Shown here piece after piece: positions 17,688 to 26,256 of a DNA stretch of 64,000 bases; within the stretch, counting starts at the first letter, position 1; the number at the start of each line of letters is the position of its first letter. The DNA is from Undibacterium parvum (lineage in GTDB: Bacteria; Pseudomonadota; Gammaproteobacteria; Burkholderiales; Burkholderiaceae_D): contig NZ_CP034464.1 of assembly GCF_003955735.1 (NCBI RefSeq), forward strand, positions 2,790,001 to 2,854,000, read 5' to 3'. Both the position numbers and the translations under genes were made by a program. The notes under the pieces were generated by a model, which searched no databases, was not told the origin of the DNA, and worked only from the letters and a program-made list of their open reading frames with translations.

Positions 17688-18278
17688 TCAGGCATCCTTC
17701 AAGCCATTCCAGCGCGGCGTCAGATGATGTGGCAGGGCGAACAGATCTAAGACCCGGCCTACCGTATGGTCGACCATTTCCTGGATGGATTGTGGCTTGT
17801 GATAGAAGCCGGGCAGCGGCGGGAAAATGATCCCGCCCATTTCTGTGACGGATGTCATATTGCGCAGATGCGCCAGGTTGAACGGGGTTTCCCTCACCAT
17901 TAGCACCAGGCGGCGACGCTCTTTCAAGACCACATCGGCGGCGCGCGTGATCAGATTGTCGGATAGGCCGTTGGCCACTGCTGCCAGGGTTTTCATTGAG
18001 CACGGCGCAATGATCATGCCGTCCGATTGAAATGAGCCGCTGGCGATACTGGCACCGACATCGCGTACATTGTGGACCACATCGGCTAAGGCTTCGACAT
18101 CCTTGCGATTGAAGTCTAGTTCTTGGTGCAGATTGAGTACGCCCGCCTCTGAAATCAGCAGGTGACTCTGTACTTCAGGCAATTCACGCAGTGCTTGCAG
18201 CAGACGCACTCCGTAGATGACGCCAGTCGCGCCGGTGATGGCGACGATTAGCTTACGGGGTGCGTGTGCTTCGCTCAT
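17688..18278 (-). CDS. ubiX: Flavin prenyltransferase UbiX
   Basis: 196 residues, normal for UbiX. The FMN-binding start LIVAITGATGVIYGVRLLQAL, the SGSFQSDGMIIAPCSMKTLA segment and the ERRRLVLMVRETPFNLAHLRNM region around residues 120-145 are all characteristic. UbiX attaches a dimethylallyl group to FMN, producing the cofactor needed by the UbiD decarboxylase in ubiquinone synthesis. Same strand as grxD, whose stop is 7 bp upstream of the UbiX start, so the two are probably co-transcribed. Confidence 0.95.
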   Translation of the reverse strand: MSEAHAPRKLIVAITGATGVIYGVRLLQALRELPEVQSHLLISEAGVLNLHQELDFNRKDVEALADVVHNVRDVGASIASGSFQSDGMIIAPCSMKTLAAVANGLSDNLITRAADVVLKERRRLVLMVRETPFNLAHLRNMTSVTEMGGIIFPPLPGFYHKPQSIQEMVDHTVGRVLDLFALPHHLTPRWNGLKDA

Positions 18279-18285
18279 GCTGAAC

Positions 18286-18597
18286 TTAGGCTTTCAGCAA
18301 AGCTTGCATTTCGCCGCTTTCAAACATTTCATTCATGATGTCAGAGCCGCCTATGAATTCGCCTTTGACATATAACTGAGGAATGGTTGGCCAGTTGGAG
18401 AAATCCTTGATGCCCTGACGTACTGCAGCATCTTCTAGCACATTGATAGTGACCAGATTTTCTACGCCACAGCTTTTGATGATTTGTATGGCGCGGCCAG
18501 AAAAACCGCACTGTGGGAATTGCGCAGTGCCTTTCATGAACAGCACTACAGGGTTAGTGGTAACAGTTTCTTTGATCCAGCTTTGTACGTCGCTCAT
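18286..18597 (-). CDS. grxD: Monothiol glutaredoxin of the Grx4 type
   Basis: 103 residues from the ATG seven bases after AAGGA (an upstream in-frame start would add ten unsupported residues). The active site is CGFS (in [13 protein letters not shown]), the signature of monothiol glutaredoxins that bind a bridging 2Fe-2S cluster with glutathione and deliver it to other proteins. The [19 protein letters not shown] glutathione-binding segment is complete. It leads a probable two-gene unit with ubiX. Confidence 0.96.
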   Translation of the reverse strand: MSDVQSWIKETVTTNPVVLFMKGTAQFPQCGFSGRAIQIIKSCGVENLVTINVLEDAAVRQGIKDFSNWPTIPQLYVKGEFIGGSDIMNEMFESGEMQALLKA

Positions 18598-18640
18598 GGT
18601 AGTTCCTTGGTGGTTGTATGGCGTCATTATAAAGGAAATA

Positions 18641-18740
18641 GGACTTGCACAAAACCGCTCCAGCGTTGTTGCACTCGCCTTGCCGTACTAGCGTACTGTC
18701 TGCGGCGGTGCGCCTAGCTGGAGCAATTTTGCGCAAGTCC
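18641..18740. repeat. REP-like 100-bp inverted-repeat element
   Basis: Imperfect 24-bp terminal inverted repeats (GGACTTGCACAAAACCGCTC... against GCTGGAGCAATTTTGCGCAAGTCC) bracket a GC-rich core with CGTACTAGCGTAC and GCGGCGGTGCGCC. It lies in the leader of grxD. Looks like an extragenic palindromic repeat; other genomic copies cannot be checked here. Confidence 0.6.
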
Positions 18741-18798
18741 TTGCAATCGGGGAAAACGCTCATGCCCGCCCCAGTCTCTTTTCTTGCCTAAAATAATT

Positions 18799-18881
18799 AC
18801 ATACTCCCCCATGTATTTTTCAATCGCGCATGTATCCTTTGCGCAATACGCCTATTTATTTTAAAAATAGGGGGAGTATGT
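18799..18881. repeat. Short palindrome-ended element, copy A (ACATACTCCCCC ends)
   Basis: Perfect 12-bp terminal repeats ACATACTCCCCC / GGGGGAGTATGT around about 58 bp, with ATTTATTTTAAAAATA beside the right end. A related element is at 56935-57013. It sits just past the 3' end of tex and a T-run follows on the plus strand. Confidence 0.65.
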
Positions 18882-18933
18882 TTTTTTCTTGCTCAGGCCA
18901 GCTTATTCTCAATTTGAATAAGCTAGCCCTGCA

Positions 18934-21294
18934 TCAGGAGCGCAGCTTGGCGAAGGCGGAGGCCATCGCATTATTGCTAGGTGCCGGAGCCGAACTTTGC
19001 CGATTTTGCTGCGCGTTGTGTTGATTGAGGCGCTTGGCATCGTCGCGATTGGCGCGCTGCTCAGGCTGGCTGCCTGGCTGCGGCGCACTATCGGTGAGGC
19101 GCATGGTGAGGGCGATGCGCTTGCGCTTCTCGTCCACTTCCAGCACTTTTACTTTCACGACCTGGCCGGCTTTAACCACCGTGTGCGGATCTTTGACGAA
19201 GGTGTTCGATAAAGCCGAGATATGTACCAGGCCATCCTGATGCACGCCGATATCGACAAAAGCACCGAAAGCGGCGACGTTGGTGACCACGCCTTCCAAA
19301 ATCATGTCGGGACGCAGATCACGGATTTCTTCGACGCCGTCTTTAAAGGTGGCCGTAGTAAATTCAGGGCGCGGATCGCGGCCTGGTTTTTCCAGTTCTT
19401 TGAGAATATCGCTGATGGTCGGTACCCCGAATTTGTCGTCAGCGTATTTGGCCGGACTGAGCGATTTCAACAGGCGCTCGTCACCGATGATACTGGCCAC
19501 ATCTTTTTTGATGTCGGCCAGAATTTTTTCTACCAGCGGATACGATTCAGGATGGACCGCCGAGGCGTCCAGTGGATTGCTACCTTTCATGACGCGCAAG
19601 AAGCCTGCCGCCTGCTCAAAAGTCTTGTCACCCAGACGCGGGACCGAGCGCAGTTCGGCACGCGAAGTAAACATACCTTTGGCATCACGATAGTTAACGA
19701 TGCTTTGCGCTACGCTGGACGATAATCCGGAAACCCGCGCCAGCAAAGGCGCAGAGGCAGTATTCACGTCAACCCCGACAGCATTCACGCAATCCTCGAC
19801 CACGGCATCGAGCGAGCGCGCCAATTGTGATTGGCCGACATCGTGCTGGTACTGGCCTACGCCGATAGATTTAGGATCGATCTTCACGAGCTCAGCCAGC
19901 GGGTCTTGCAGGCGACGGGCGATTGAGACCGCACCGCGTATCGTGACATCGAGATCAGGCAATTCTTTAGAGGCAAATTCAGACGCCGAATACACCGAGG
20001 CACCGGCTTCCGACACCACGATCTTGGTGAGCTTGAGTTCAGGACGCATCTTGATCAGATCTTGCGCCAACTTATCGGTCTCACGCGAGGCGGTACCGTT
20101 GCCGATAGAAATCAAGGCCACATTATGCTTGGCGGCTAGCGCTGCCAACACGTGCAGCGAGCCATCCCAATCATTGCGAGGCTGGTGCGGGTAAATGGTA
20201 GTGTAATCGACCACCTTGCCGGTGGCATCGACGATCGCCACCTTACAGCCGGTGCGCAGGCCAGGATCGAGACCCATGGTGGCGCGCGGGCCGGCCGGCG
20301 CTGCCAGCAGCAGCGCTTTGAGATTGAGTGCAAAGACATTGATCGCTTCCACTTCCGCCTTCTCGCGCAGATTGCTCATCAGCTCGGTATCGAGATGCAT
20401 GAAAACCTTGACGCGCCAGCTCCAGCGCACCGTGTCGGCCAGCCATTTATCGGCCGCGCGGCCAGTATTTTTGACGCCAAAGCGCGCCGCAATCCGGCTC
20501 TCGCAAGGATTCAGTGGGGCATCCCATTTCGGTTTTTCTTCTTCGGTATCGAGGCGCAAATTGACCGTCAACATCTCTTCGCGCCGCCCCCTAAAGATCG
20601 CCAAAGCGCGGTGTGAAGGAATCGTGCCCAGGGTTTCTGAGTAAGCGAAATAATCGCTGAACTTGGCGCCCGCTTCTTCCTTGCCCGGCACCACGATAGA
20701 TTCAACGATGCCGTGATCGAGCAAATATTCGCGCAGCGCTTGCAGCAAGCTGGCATCTTCGGCAAAGCGTTCCATCAAAATCTGGCGCGCACCATCCAGC
20801 GCCGCCTTGGTGTCGGGCACGCCGGGATTCTCGCCGCTGTCGCTGCTGAAGGCCGGTTTCAGATATAGCGCAGCTTGTACTTCCGGCTCTAAAGTCGGGT
20901 CGGCCAGCAAGCCATCGGCCAGCGGCAACAGGCCGGCTTCCAGTGCGATCTGCGCCTTGGTGCGGCGTTTTTGTTTGTAGGGCAGGTACAAGTCTTCAAG
21001 ACGAGTCTTGTCTTCGGCATGCGTGATGGCATCGAGTAAGACCGGCGTCATCTTGTTTTGCTCTTCGATAGAGCTGATGATAGCGGCGCGCCGTGCTTCC
21101 AGTTCGCGTAGATAGCGCAGCCGCTCTTCGAGTAAACGCAGCTGGATATCGTCCAGACCGCCGGTGGCTTCTTTACGATAGCGCGAGATAAACGGTACCG
21201 TCGCGCCCTCGTCGAGCAAGGCAATAGCGGCGGCAACCTGCACCGGTTTGGCGGCAAGTTCTAGGGCAAGACGTTGTTCTATCGAAGGCAGCAT
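18934..21294 (-). CDS. tex: Tex-family transcription accessory / RNA-binding protein
   Basis: 786 residues from [14 protein letters not shown] (a TTG four codons upstream is in frame). Domain order is that of Tex: N-terminal helical region with [21 protein letters not shown], a YqgF/RNase H-like domain from [20 protein letters not shown] (about residue 345), helix-hairpin-helix motifs, and a C-terminal S1 domain ([26 protein letters not shown], about 665-735) followed by a disordered Gln/Asn/Ser tail. Tex binds nucleic acid and influences expression of diverse genes. Monocistronic. Confidence 0.95.
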   Translation of the reverse strand: MLPSIEQRLALELAAKPVQVAAAIALLDEGATVPFISRYRKEATGGLDDIQLRLLEERLRYLRELEARRAAIISSIEEQNKMTPVLLDAITHAEDKTRLEDLYLPYKQKRRTKAQIALEAGLLPLADGLLADPTLEPEVQAALYLKPAFSSDSGENPGVPDTKAALDGARQILMERFAEDASLLQALREYLLDHGIVESIVVPGKEEAGAKFSDYFAYSETLGTIPSHRALAIFRGRREEMLTVNLRLDTEEEKPKWDAPLNPCESRIAARFGVKNTGRAADKWLADTVRWSWRVKVFMHLDTELMSNLREKAEVEAINVFALNLKALLLAAPAGPRATMGLDPGLRTGCKVAIVDATGKVVDYTTIYPHQPRNDWDGSLHVLAALAAKHNVALISIGNGTASRETDKLAQDLIKMRPELKLTKIVVSEAGASVYSASEFASKELPDLDVTIRGAVSIARRLQDPLAELVKIDPKSIGVGQYQHDVGQSQLARSLDAVVEDCVNAVGVDVNTASAPLLARVSGLSSSVAQSIVNYRDAKGMFTSRAELRSVPRLGDKTFEQAAGFLRVMKGSNPLDASAVHPESYPLVEKILADIKKDVASIIGDERLLKSLSPAKYADDKFGVPTISDILKELEKPGRDPRPEFTTATFKDGVEEIRDLRPDMILEGVVTNVAAFGAFVDIGVHQDGLVHISALSNTFVKDPHTVVKAGQVVKVKVLEVDEKRKRIALTMRLTDSAPQPGSQPEQRANRDDAKRLNQHNAQQNRQSSAPAPSNNAMASAFAKLRS

Positions 21295-21306
21295 AAAAAT
21301 ATTCAA

Positions 21307-21663
21307 AGAGAAATTAAAAACAAGTGGCAGATGATACGCAATCTGTGCGATTGCGCCAGTCTTGACAGATACGCAGACTAGGGGATGGGCTTCTTATTAT
21401 TGCTCATTATAGGGAGTATCGGTAGTGATACTGTGTTTGCGCAATGGTTACCTGCGTAATATGCTGGTGATGAGTGATACACCTGGGGAGTATATTTATC
21501 GTGTGGAAATGTAAATTCTGTGAGATTGGCTGGATAGGGGGGCTGGATACGGTTTTAATGTTTTGTTAATTTGGAAATTATCTGGTATTTTGGGAAGGAG
21601 TAAAACATATTTGAGTTCCAGAATTCAAAACCTTGATTCAACCAATTTCATAGGACTTTTTTC
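21307..21663. other. Intergenic region between tex and a small secreted-protein gene
   Basis: About 357 bp, divergent promoters expected. Two GGGAGTAT strings in the same orientation (near 21412 and 21486) recall the ends of the palindromic element family but form no complete copy. TAGGACTT upstream of the GTG at 21664 is its probable ribosome site. Confidence 0.35.
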
Positions 21664-21945
21664 GTGAAAAAAATCTTTATCGGTATAGCTCTCCTCACCC
21701 TTATATCTGGAGTTGCCTTTGCAAAAGGTGGCGGCGGGCACTCTAGCGTAAGCCACGTAAGTAGCTCACCAAGTAGTAACGGAAGTCATAGTGTGAATGG
21801 ATACGTCAAGAAAGACGGAACATACGTTGCGCCTTCTCATGCAACCAATCCAAATAGATCTAAGGCAGATAATTGGTCATCCAAGGGCAATACTAATCCG
21901 CATACCGGAAAGGATGGAACCAAGGATCCAGAAATAGGGAAGTGA
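21664..21945 (+). CDS. Small secreted Gly/Ser/Asn-rich protein
   Basis: 93 residues starting at GTG. Clear Sec signal peptide (MKKIFIGIALLTLISGVAFA, cleavage after residue 20), then GGGGHSS and a Ser-rich stretch. The second half has the recurring type NGYVKKDGTYVAPSHATNPN followed by a NW..KGNTNPHTGK.GT pattern seen in many short exported proteins of proteobacteria with unknown role. No Cys, no membrane anchor, so it is predicted to be free in the periplasm or outside. Confidence 0.7.
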   Translation: MKKIFIGIALLTLISGVAFAKGGGGHSSVSHVSSSPSSNGSHSVNGYVKKDGTYVAPSHATNPNRSKADNWSSKGNTNPHTGKDGTKDPEIGK

Positions 21946-22037
21946 TATTGGGATTAGCGCATTTATTGCATAGCTGTGCATAGGTACATTTTTGTTATGC
22001 GTCGGTGACGCTAGACGATCTCCTATTGGTGCTTTGA

Positions 22038-22080
22038 GATTGCAGGCCGGTGGTAGACCGGCGGCTACTTACTTTTCTTG
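22038..22080 (+). repeat. Dispersed repeat copy 1, part before the IS3 element
   Basis: GATTGCAGGCCGGTGGTAGA and what follows match, in inverted orientation, the DNA at 24224-24266. The repeat resumes on the other side of the IS3 element at about 23740. Confidence 0.85.
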
Positions 22081-22156
22081 CTTCCCCCCTCCATGTCAGG
22101 ATAGATGTCGCCTCACTTAATATGATAAAAAGATGGAGGGCGGAAGTCAGGGTAAG

Positions 22157-22645
22157 ATGAAACGTATTCGATATACAGCAGAACAAAGGGAATGGGCTGT
22201 TCAACAAATGATGCCCCCGTTAAACCGAGCAGTGGTGGAATTAGCAAAGGCCACGGGAATTACTACAGTGACGCTACGTGTTTGGCAGAACGTGGCGCGT
22301 GAGGAAGGAAGAATTGTGCCTGGAGATGGTAAACAAAGTGATCGCTGGTCCAGCACGGACAAATTTCGCATCGTGCTAGAGGCTGCAGCACTAAGTGAAG
22401 TAGAGCTATCGGCGTATTGCAGAACCAAAGGCGTCTATCCAGAACAAGTGACGCAATGGCGTTTAGCCTGCGAGCAGGCCAATGGACAATTGGTGCAGAC
22501 TAAACCAGATGCCTCACAGACAAAACGCATTGGCGAACTGGAACGCGCCTTAAAAAAGAAAGATGCTGAGTTGGCAGAGTCGGCGGCGCTGCTTGTTTTA
22601 AGAAAAAAAGCCGAGGCGATCTGGGGGAGGGAAAAGGACGAATGA
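22157..22645 (+). CDS. IS3-family transposase OrfA (helix-turn-helix)
   Basis: 162 residues from MKRIRYTAEQREWAVQQM; an upstream in-frame ATG adds eight residues. Two helix-turn-helix segments are visible (about residues 20-45 with AKATGITTVTLRVWQNV, and about 70-115 with AYCRTKGVYPEQVTQWRLA), then a leucine/lysine coiled coil (about 120-155) that pairs transposase subunits. Its stop overlaps the orfB start (ATGA). A run of seven A close to its end is positioned for -1 frameshifting. Confidence 0.9.
   Translation: MKRIRYTAEQREWAVQQMMPPLNRAVVELAKATGITTVTLRVWQNVAREEGRIVPGDGKQSDRWSSTDKFRIVLEAAALSEVELSAYCRTKGVYPEQVTQWRLACEQANGQLVQTKPDASQTKRIGELERALKKKDAELAESAALLVLRKKAEAIWGREKDE
22603..22610 (+). 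promoter_or_regulatory. Programmed -1 frameshift site between orfA and orfB
   Basis: AAAAAAAG with OrfA-frame codons AAA AAA across the heptamer. The -1 frame is open from here to the orfB ATG with no stop, so slippage makes an OrfAB fusion, the normal active transposase in the IS3 family. Confidence 0.7.
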
Positions 22646-23694
22646 TCAAAGCCCCAGATCGCCTTGAAGCCCTGACATTGATTAATGAAGCGGTTGCCGC
22701 TGGCGCGCGCCAAGACCTTGCTTGCGACATGCTGGGGTTGAGTGTGCGCACCCTACAGCGGTGGCGGCATTCACCACAAGATCGGCGGCCTGATACCATG
22801 CATCAGTGTCCTGCAAATAAGCTCAATCAAGCAGAACGTGAGGCATTGTTGGCAGCAGCTAACTGCGCCGAATACGCCAGCATGACGCCGCATCAGATTG
22901 TTCCCAAGTTGGCCGACAAAGGAATTTATCTGGCATCGGAATCGACATTTTACCGCGTCATGAAAGCAGCTAATCAAGGACAGCGAAGGGGGCGAAGTAA
23001 GAGCCCGCAGAAACGGCCATTGACAACGCATCAAGCAGATGGACCTAACCAAGTGTGGTGCTGGGATATCACCTGGCTACCAAGCACGGTCAAGGGCAGA
23101 TTCTTTTATTGGTACATGATGAAAGACATCTACAGCCGTAAGCTGGTGGTCAATGAAGTGCATGAAAACGAATCGTCAGAACATGCCAGTCACTTGTTGT
23201 GGCGCGGTTGTTTGCGTGAACAAATAGCCGGCAAACCACTGGTGCTGCATTCCGACAATGGCACGGCTATGAAAGGGGCGAACATGCTCTCCGCCATGTA
23301 CGATCTTGGTGTGGTTCCGTCTTTTAGCCGACCACGTGTCAGCAACGATAACGCCTACGCCGAAGCATTATTTCGTACTGCGAAGTATTGCCCGCAGTGG
23401 CCAGAACGGCCATTCGACACCTTGGAAGAAGCGCGTCTCTGGGTACATGAATTCGTCAAATGGTATAACGAAGAACATTGCCATAGCGGCTTGAAATACG
23501 TCACTCCAGATCAGCGCCATCGTGGGCAAGCAAGTGTGTTACTTCAGCAGCGTGCACAGGTCTATCAACTAGCCCGTAAAAAAAATCCTCGACGCTGGTC
23601 TGGAGAAACGAGAGATTGGACATTAGGCAGTACTGTCTACTTGAATCCTGAACGAGCTCAGATGCAAGAGAAAGATTATATGAAAGCAGCTTAA
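22642..23694 (+). CDS. IS3-family transposase OrfB (rve integrase core)
   Basis: 350 residues. An N-terminal helix-turn-helix (MLGLSVRTLQRWR) precedes an rve catalytic core with the DDE triad visible: Asp in VWCWDITWLP (about 138), Asp in LHSDNGTAM (about 201), and Glu in NAYAEALFRT (about 237), the last two 35 residues apart as in IS3 elements. The C-terminus (WYNEEHCHSGLKYVTPDQRH) is the usual ending of the core. Intact, so the element could still move. Confidence 0.95.
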   Translation: MIKAPDRLEALTLINEAVAAGARQDLACDMLGLSVRTLQRWRHSPQDRRPDTMHQCPANKLNQAEREALLAAANCAEYASMTPHQIVPKLADKGIYLASESTFYRVMKAANQGQRRGRSKSPQKRPLTTHQADGPNQVWCWDITWLPSTVKGRFFYWYMMKDIYSRKLVVNEVHENESSEHASHLLWRGCLREQIAGKPLVLHSDNGTAMKGANMLSAMYDLGVVPSFSRPRVSNDNAYAEALFRTAKYCPQWPERPFDTLEEARLWVHEFVKWYNEEHCHSGLKYVTPDQRHRGQASVLLQQRAQVYQLARKKNPRRWSGETRDWTLGSTVYLNPERAQMQEKDYMKAA

Positions 23695-23739
23695 TTTTAA
23701 ACATTAAAGCGACAACTAGCTTGACACACACCGTCCCCA

Positions 23740-23896
23740 AGAAACGTAAGCAAAAGAAGGCGCCGCAAAGTCGCGGTCCCTGCGGGATACCCAATTGTGC
23801 AAGTCGTAAAATGGGAAATGAAGCAAACTCGCTGCGCTCAGACAGCTTCACTTCTGATCCATTTTCCGCCTCGCACAATTGGCAGCGCCACATGCG
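23740..23896 (+). repeat. Dispersed repeat copy 1, part after the IS3 element
   Basis: From CCAAGAAACGTAAGCAAAAG through GGCAGCGCCACATGCG this matches the complement of 24059-24220 with about 85-90 percent identity by eye. It contains open frames on several strands but these are shared with the other copy and look incidental. Confidence 0.85.
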
Positions 23897-23902
23897 AATT
23901 CT

Positions 23903-23974
23903 AGTCAAAAGCCAAATCAAAAGCAGAGTCAAAAGCAGATTCAAAACCCAGGTCAAAAACCAAGTCAAAAGCAG
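23903..23974 (+). repeat. Six tandem copies of a 12-bp unit
   Basis: Units AGTCAAAAGCCA, AATCAAAAGCAG, AGTCAAAAGCAG, ATTCAAAACCCA, GGTCAAAAACCA and AGTCAAAAGCAG follow without gaps. It sits between the two arms of the dispersed repeat. Confidence 0.9.
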
Positions 23975-24058
23975 CAGATTGCCTTAGCTCGAAGTGCTTT
24001 GATGTTGCCTGTGCAGTGGGATGGAAGTCGCACTACGGATGGGTTGACCTTCGCTTTC

Positions 24059-24266
24059 CGCATGTGGCGCTGCCGCTTGTGCTGGGCAGAAAATGGATTA
24101 GAAATGAAGCTGTCTGAGCCGCAGGCGAGTTTGCTTCGTTTCCCATTTTTTGACCTGCACAGGCGGGAACCCGCAGGGCAGCGACTTTGCGTCGCCTTCT
24201 TTTGCTTCCGTTTCTTGGCGAAGCAAGAAAAGGGAGTAGCCGCCGGTCTACCACCGGCCTGCAATC
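24059..24266 (-). repeat. Dispersed repeat copy 2, inverted relative to copy 1
   Basis: An uninterrupted 208-bp copy; its complement begins GATTGCAGGCCGGTGGTAGA and ends at GGCAGCGCCACATGCG. Comparison with copy 1 shows where the IS3 element entered, at TTGCTTC / CCAAGAAACG. The inner GCAGGCCGGTGGTAGACC is itself palindromic. Confidence 0.85.
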
Positions 24267-24357
24267 GCATAGTAACGACAGAAGTACAAACACGACCATG
24301 CCACAGCAAACCAAAAACACCAGGCAAAAGCGAACCCAAAACAGCATGCCTCCATAA

Positions 24358-24414
24358 CGCATATTCCATGCGCTTCTTCAAGCACATAGGCCTGCGAGCC
24401 GCATGGAATATGCG
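24358..24414. repeat. Perfect 15-bp inverted repeat near the 3' end of the GNAT gene
   Basis: CGCATATTCCATGCG and CGCATGGAATATGCG, spaced by 27 bases. No T-run follows on the minus strand, so it is not a standard terminator of the GNAT gene. Confidence 0.6.
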
Positions 24415-24447
24415 CAGTGGCAGGGCGGTATTCGAATCCGTGAAATG

Positions 24448-24876
24448 CTAAGTGGCTTTAAGCAGATACATCCCAGGTCGGTTGATTTCCATCAGCGCTT
24501 CTGGTTTAGCGGGGGCGGTGAAGCCGTAGCGTTGGTAGAGCTCGCGGGCGTTGGCGCTGGCTAGCATGAAGCGGCGCAGGCCTTGTAGTTCGGGGTGAGC
24601 TAGTATCGCTTGCACCAGGGCTTTGCTGTGGCCCTGGCCGCGTTGTTCTGGTAGGACGAACACATCCATCAGATAGGCAAAGGTGGCGCGGTCGCTCACT
24701 ACGCGGGCGAAGGCAATTTGCTTGCCGTTCTGGTCAAAGCCGCCGAAGCACAGCGAGTGCTGCAGCGAGCGCTCTACCGTTGCCAAGGGGATGCCGATTG
24801 CCCAGCTGCTTGCTGTGGATAAGAAGTGGTGGATCATGGGGATGTCCATGAGCGCCAGCTCGGTACTGATGTGCAT
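24448..24876 (-). CDS. GNAT-family N-acetyltransferase
   Basis: 142 residues, one GNAT domain. The acetyl-CoA pyrophosphate loop is visible in VFVLPEQRGQGHSKALVQAI (Q-R-G-Q-G-H), and the C-terminal YQRYGFTAPAKPEALMEI fits the family ending. The start is supported by AGGAG six bases upstream. The substrate is not evident. It lies 13 bp after the prmC stop on the same strand, so it may be the last gene of a dsbB-prmC-GNAT unit. Confidence 0.88.
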   Translation of the reverse strand: MHISTELALMDIPMIHHFLSTASSWAIGIPLATVERSLQHSLCFGGFDQNGKQIAFARVVSDRATFAYLMDVFVLPEQRGQGHSKALVQAILAHPELQGLRRFMLASANARELYQRYGFTAPAKPEALMEINRPGMYLLKAT

Positions 24877-24889
24877 GCAGCTCTCCTGT

Positions 24890-25753
24890 TTATTTTTTGC
24901 CGCCGCTCACGCGCAAGATGCCCGCCAGATCGGGCCAGCTTTGTACTTGGCTAAAGCCTGCCGCGCTCAAGAGCGCCTGTACTTGTTCGGCCTGGTGGTA
25001 GCCATGCTCCATCAGTAGCCAGCCGTCGTCGTCCAGATAGCTGGGTGCGTCGTCTATGATGCGGCGATACGCGCTTAGGCCATCTGCATGATCGGTCAGC
25101 GCATCGATAGGTTCAAAGCGCAGGTCGCCTTGGCTTAAGTGCTGGTCGTCTTTCACGATGTAGGGCGGATTGCTGACGATGGTGGCAAAACGGCTTGTGG
25201 GGCTCATCGTGAGCTTGAGCGCGCTATACCAGTCGCTCTGCAATAATTGCAGGGTGTGCGGTGGTAGGTGGCGCGCCGCATTTTTGGCGGCGATCGCCAG
25301 TGCGGCCGGGCTAATGTCGAGTGCGGTGACTTCTAAATCGGGTCTTTGCTGCGCTACGCTGATGGCAATTGCGCCCGAGCCTGTGCCCAGATCGAGCAGG
25401 CGGCTGGCCTTGGGTGCATACTGCAAGGCCAGTTCTACCAGTAGCTCAGTATCGGGGCGCGGGATCAAGACATCGGGCGTGACATAAAAATCCAGGCCAA
25501 AAAATTCGCGTTGACCGAGGATGTAGGCCATAGGTTCGCCCTGCACGCGGCGCGCGATCAGGGTATTGAGCTGCTGCGCCTGTTCACTGCTTAAAGGTGT
25601 TTCGGAGCGGGTAATCAATTGGACCCGGCTCAGACCTAGCGCATGCATCATTAGCATGCGGGTTTCTAATAATTCTAAGGGGGAGACAGATTGGCATTGC
25701 GCGATTGTTGTGCCTGCCTGCAGCCAACTTAGCGGAGTCGGCAGGTTCGGCAT
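24890..25753 (-). CDS. prmC: Release factor glutamine methyltransferase PrmC
   Basis: 287 residues from the ATG inside the TGATG overlap with dsbB. An N-terminal helical domain is followed by a Rossmann methyltransferase domain: LLDLGTGSGAIAIS (about 117-130) binds SAM and ATIVSNPPYIV (about 190) carries the NPPY catalytic motif. PrmC methylates the glutamine of the GGQ motif in RF1 and RF2; its substrate PrfA is encoded 0.8 kb upstream on the same strand. A much longer open frame runs through dsbB but reads the wrong frame there. Confidence 0.95.
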   Translation of the reverse strand: MPNLPTPLSWLQAGTTIAQCQSVSPLELLETRMLMMHALGLSRVQLITRSETPLSSEQAQQLNTLIARRVQGEPMAYILGQREFFGLDFYVTPDVLIPRPDTELLVELALQYAPKASRLLDLGTGSGAIAISVAQQRPDLEVTALDISPAALAIAAKNAARHLPPHTLQLLQSDWYSALKLTMSPTSRFATIVSNPPYIVKDDQHLSQGDLRFEPIDALTDHADGLSAYRRIIDDAPSYLDDDGWLLMEHGYHQAEQVQALLSAAGFSQVQSWPDLAGILRVSGGKK

Positions 25754-26256
25754 CAATACCCTTTGCCAAACAGTTCGCGCGCTTTCTTTTTGCTGAACAA
25801 GAGCACTCCGAGTACCAGCGCGAAGATCAGAAACCAGACCATGGCCCAGGCCGCCATCGAGAGGCCGAAGATGGGTGGATAAGGGGTGTCGCACAGGCCA
25901 TCGGCCCTGAGTAAGACCGGTAGCACTTCGGCCAGGATGATTTTGTTTAAACCAGTTTCTAAGGGATCGATGCCGCATTTCACTTCGGGATACGCCAAGA
26001 CCCAGAGATGGTAGGCCGCGGTACCGATACCAAATAAGGCAGAGCCAAAACCTAGGGCAAAGCCAATGCGCCTGACGGCTCTCGGTAAAATCAGCGCGAT
26101 CAGGCAACTTAAACCTATGCCTATGAAGGCATATCTTTGCATCACGCACAGCGGGCAAGGCAGCATTTTTTCTACCAGCTGCAAATACAGCGCAACTAGC
26201 AGCAGTGCCAGGCAGATCAGGGCGGTGGTGATCAGGGCTATTTTTGTACGATTCAT
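25753..26256 (-). CDS. dsbB: Disulfide bond formation protein DsbB
   Basis: 167 residues with four membrane helices. The first periplasmic Cys pair is CPLC (in LPCPLCVMQRYAF) and the second pair lies in the loop between KCGIDPLE and LCDTP. DsbB reoxidises DsbA and passes electrons to ubiquinone. A TTG three codons upstream is in frame but ATG is preferred. The stop overlaps the prmC start by one base. Insertion of dsbB between prfA and prmC is less usual than the direct prfA-prmC order. Confidence 0.94.
   Translation of the reverse strand: MNRTKIALITTALICLALLLVALYLQLVEKMLPCPLCVMQRYAFIGIGLSCLIALILPRAVRRIGFALGFGSALFGIGTAAYHLWVLAYPEVKCGIDPLETGLNKIILAEVLPVLLRADGLCDTPYPPIFGLSMAAWAMVWFLIFALVLGVLLFSKKKARELFGKGY

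Larger units (their letters stand above)
22094..23726 (+). mobile_element. IS3-family insertion sequence, about 1,633 bp
   Basis: Left end TGTCAGGATAGATGTCGC and right end (complement) TGTCAAGCTAGTTGTCGC are imperfect inverted repeats with 14 of 18 positions alike. It carries overlapping orfA and orfB with a -1 frameshift heptamer. No convincing 3-4 bp target duplication is seen at the flanks, so the true tips could extend a few bases, or the duplication has decayed. The element has split a copy of a dispersed repeat. Confidence 0.85.

Noticed and set aside
23903..23974. Possible CRISPR-like array
   Set aside because: Units are 12 bp with no spacers and there are no cas genes in the window.
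23721..24451. Open frames of 88-190 residues on both strands around the dispersed repeat
   Set aside because: They lie in repeat DNA, overlap each other in opposite directions and include the 12-bp array; no domain recognised.
24890..26158. 135-residue N-terminal extension of PrmC
   Set aside because: It overlaps dsbB in another frame; the ATG in the TGATG overlap is typical for coupled genes and fits PrmC length.
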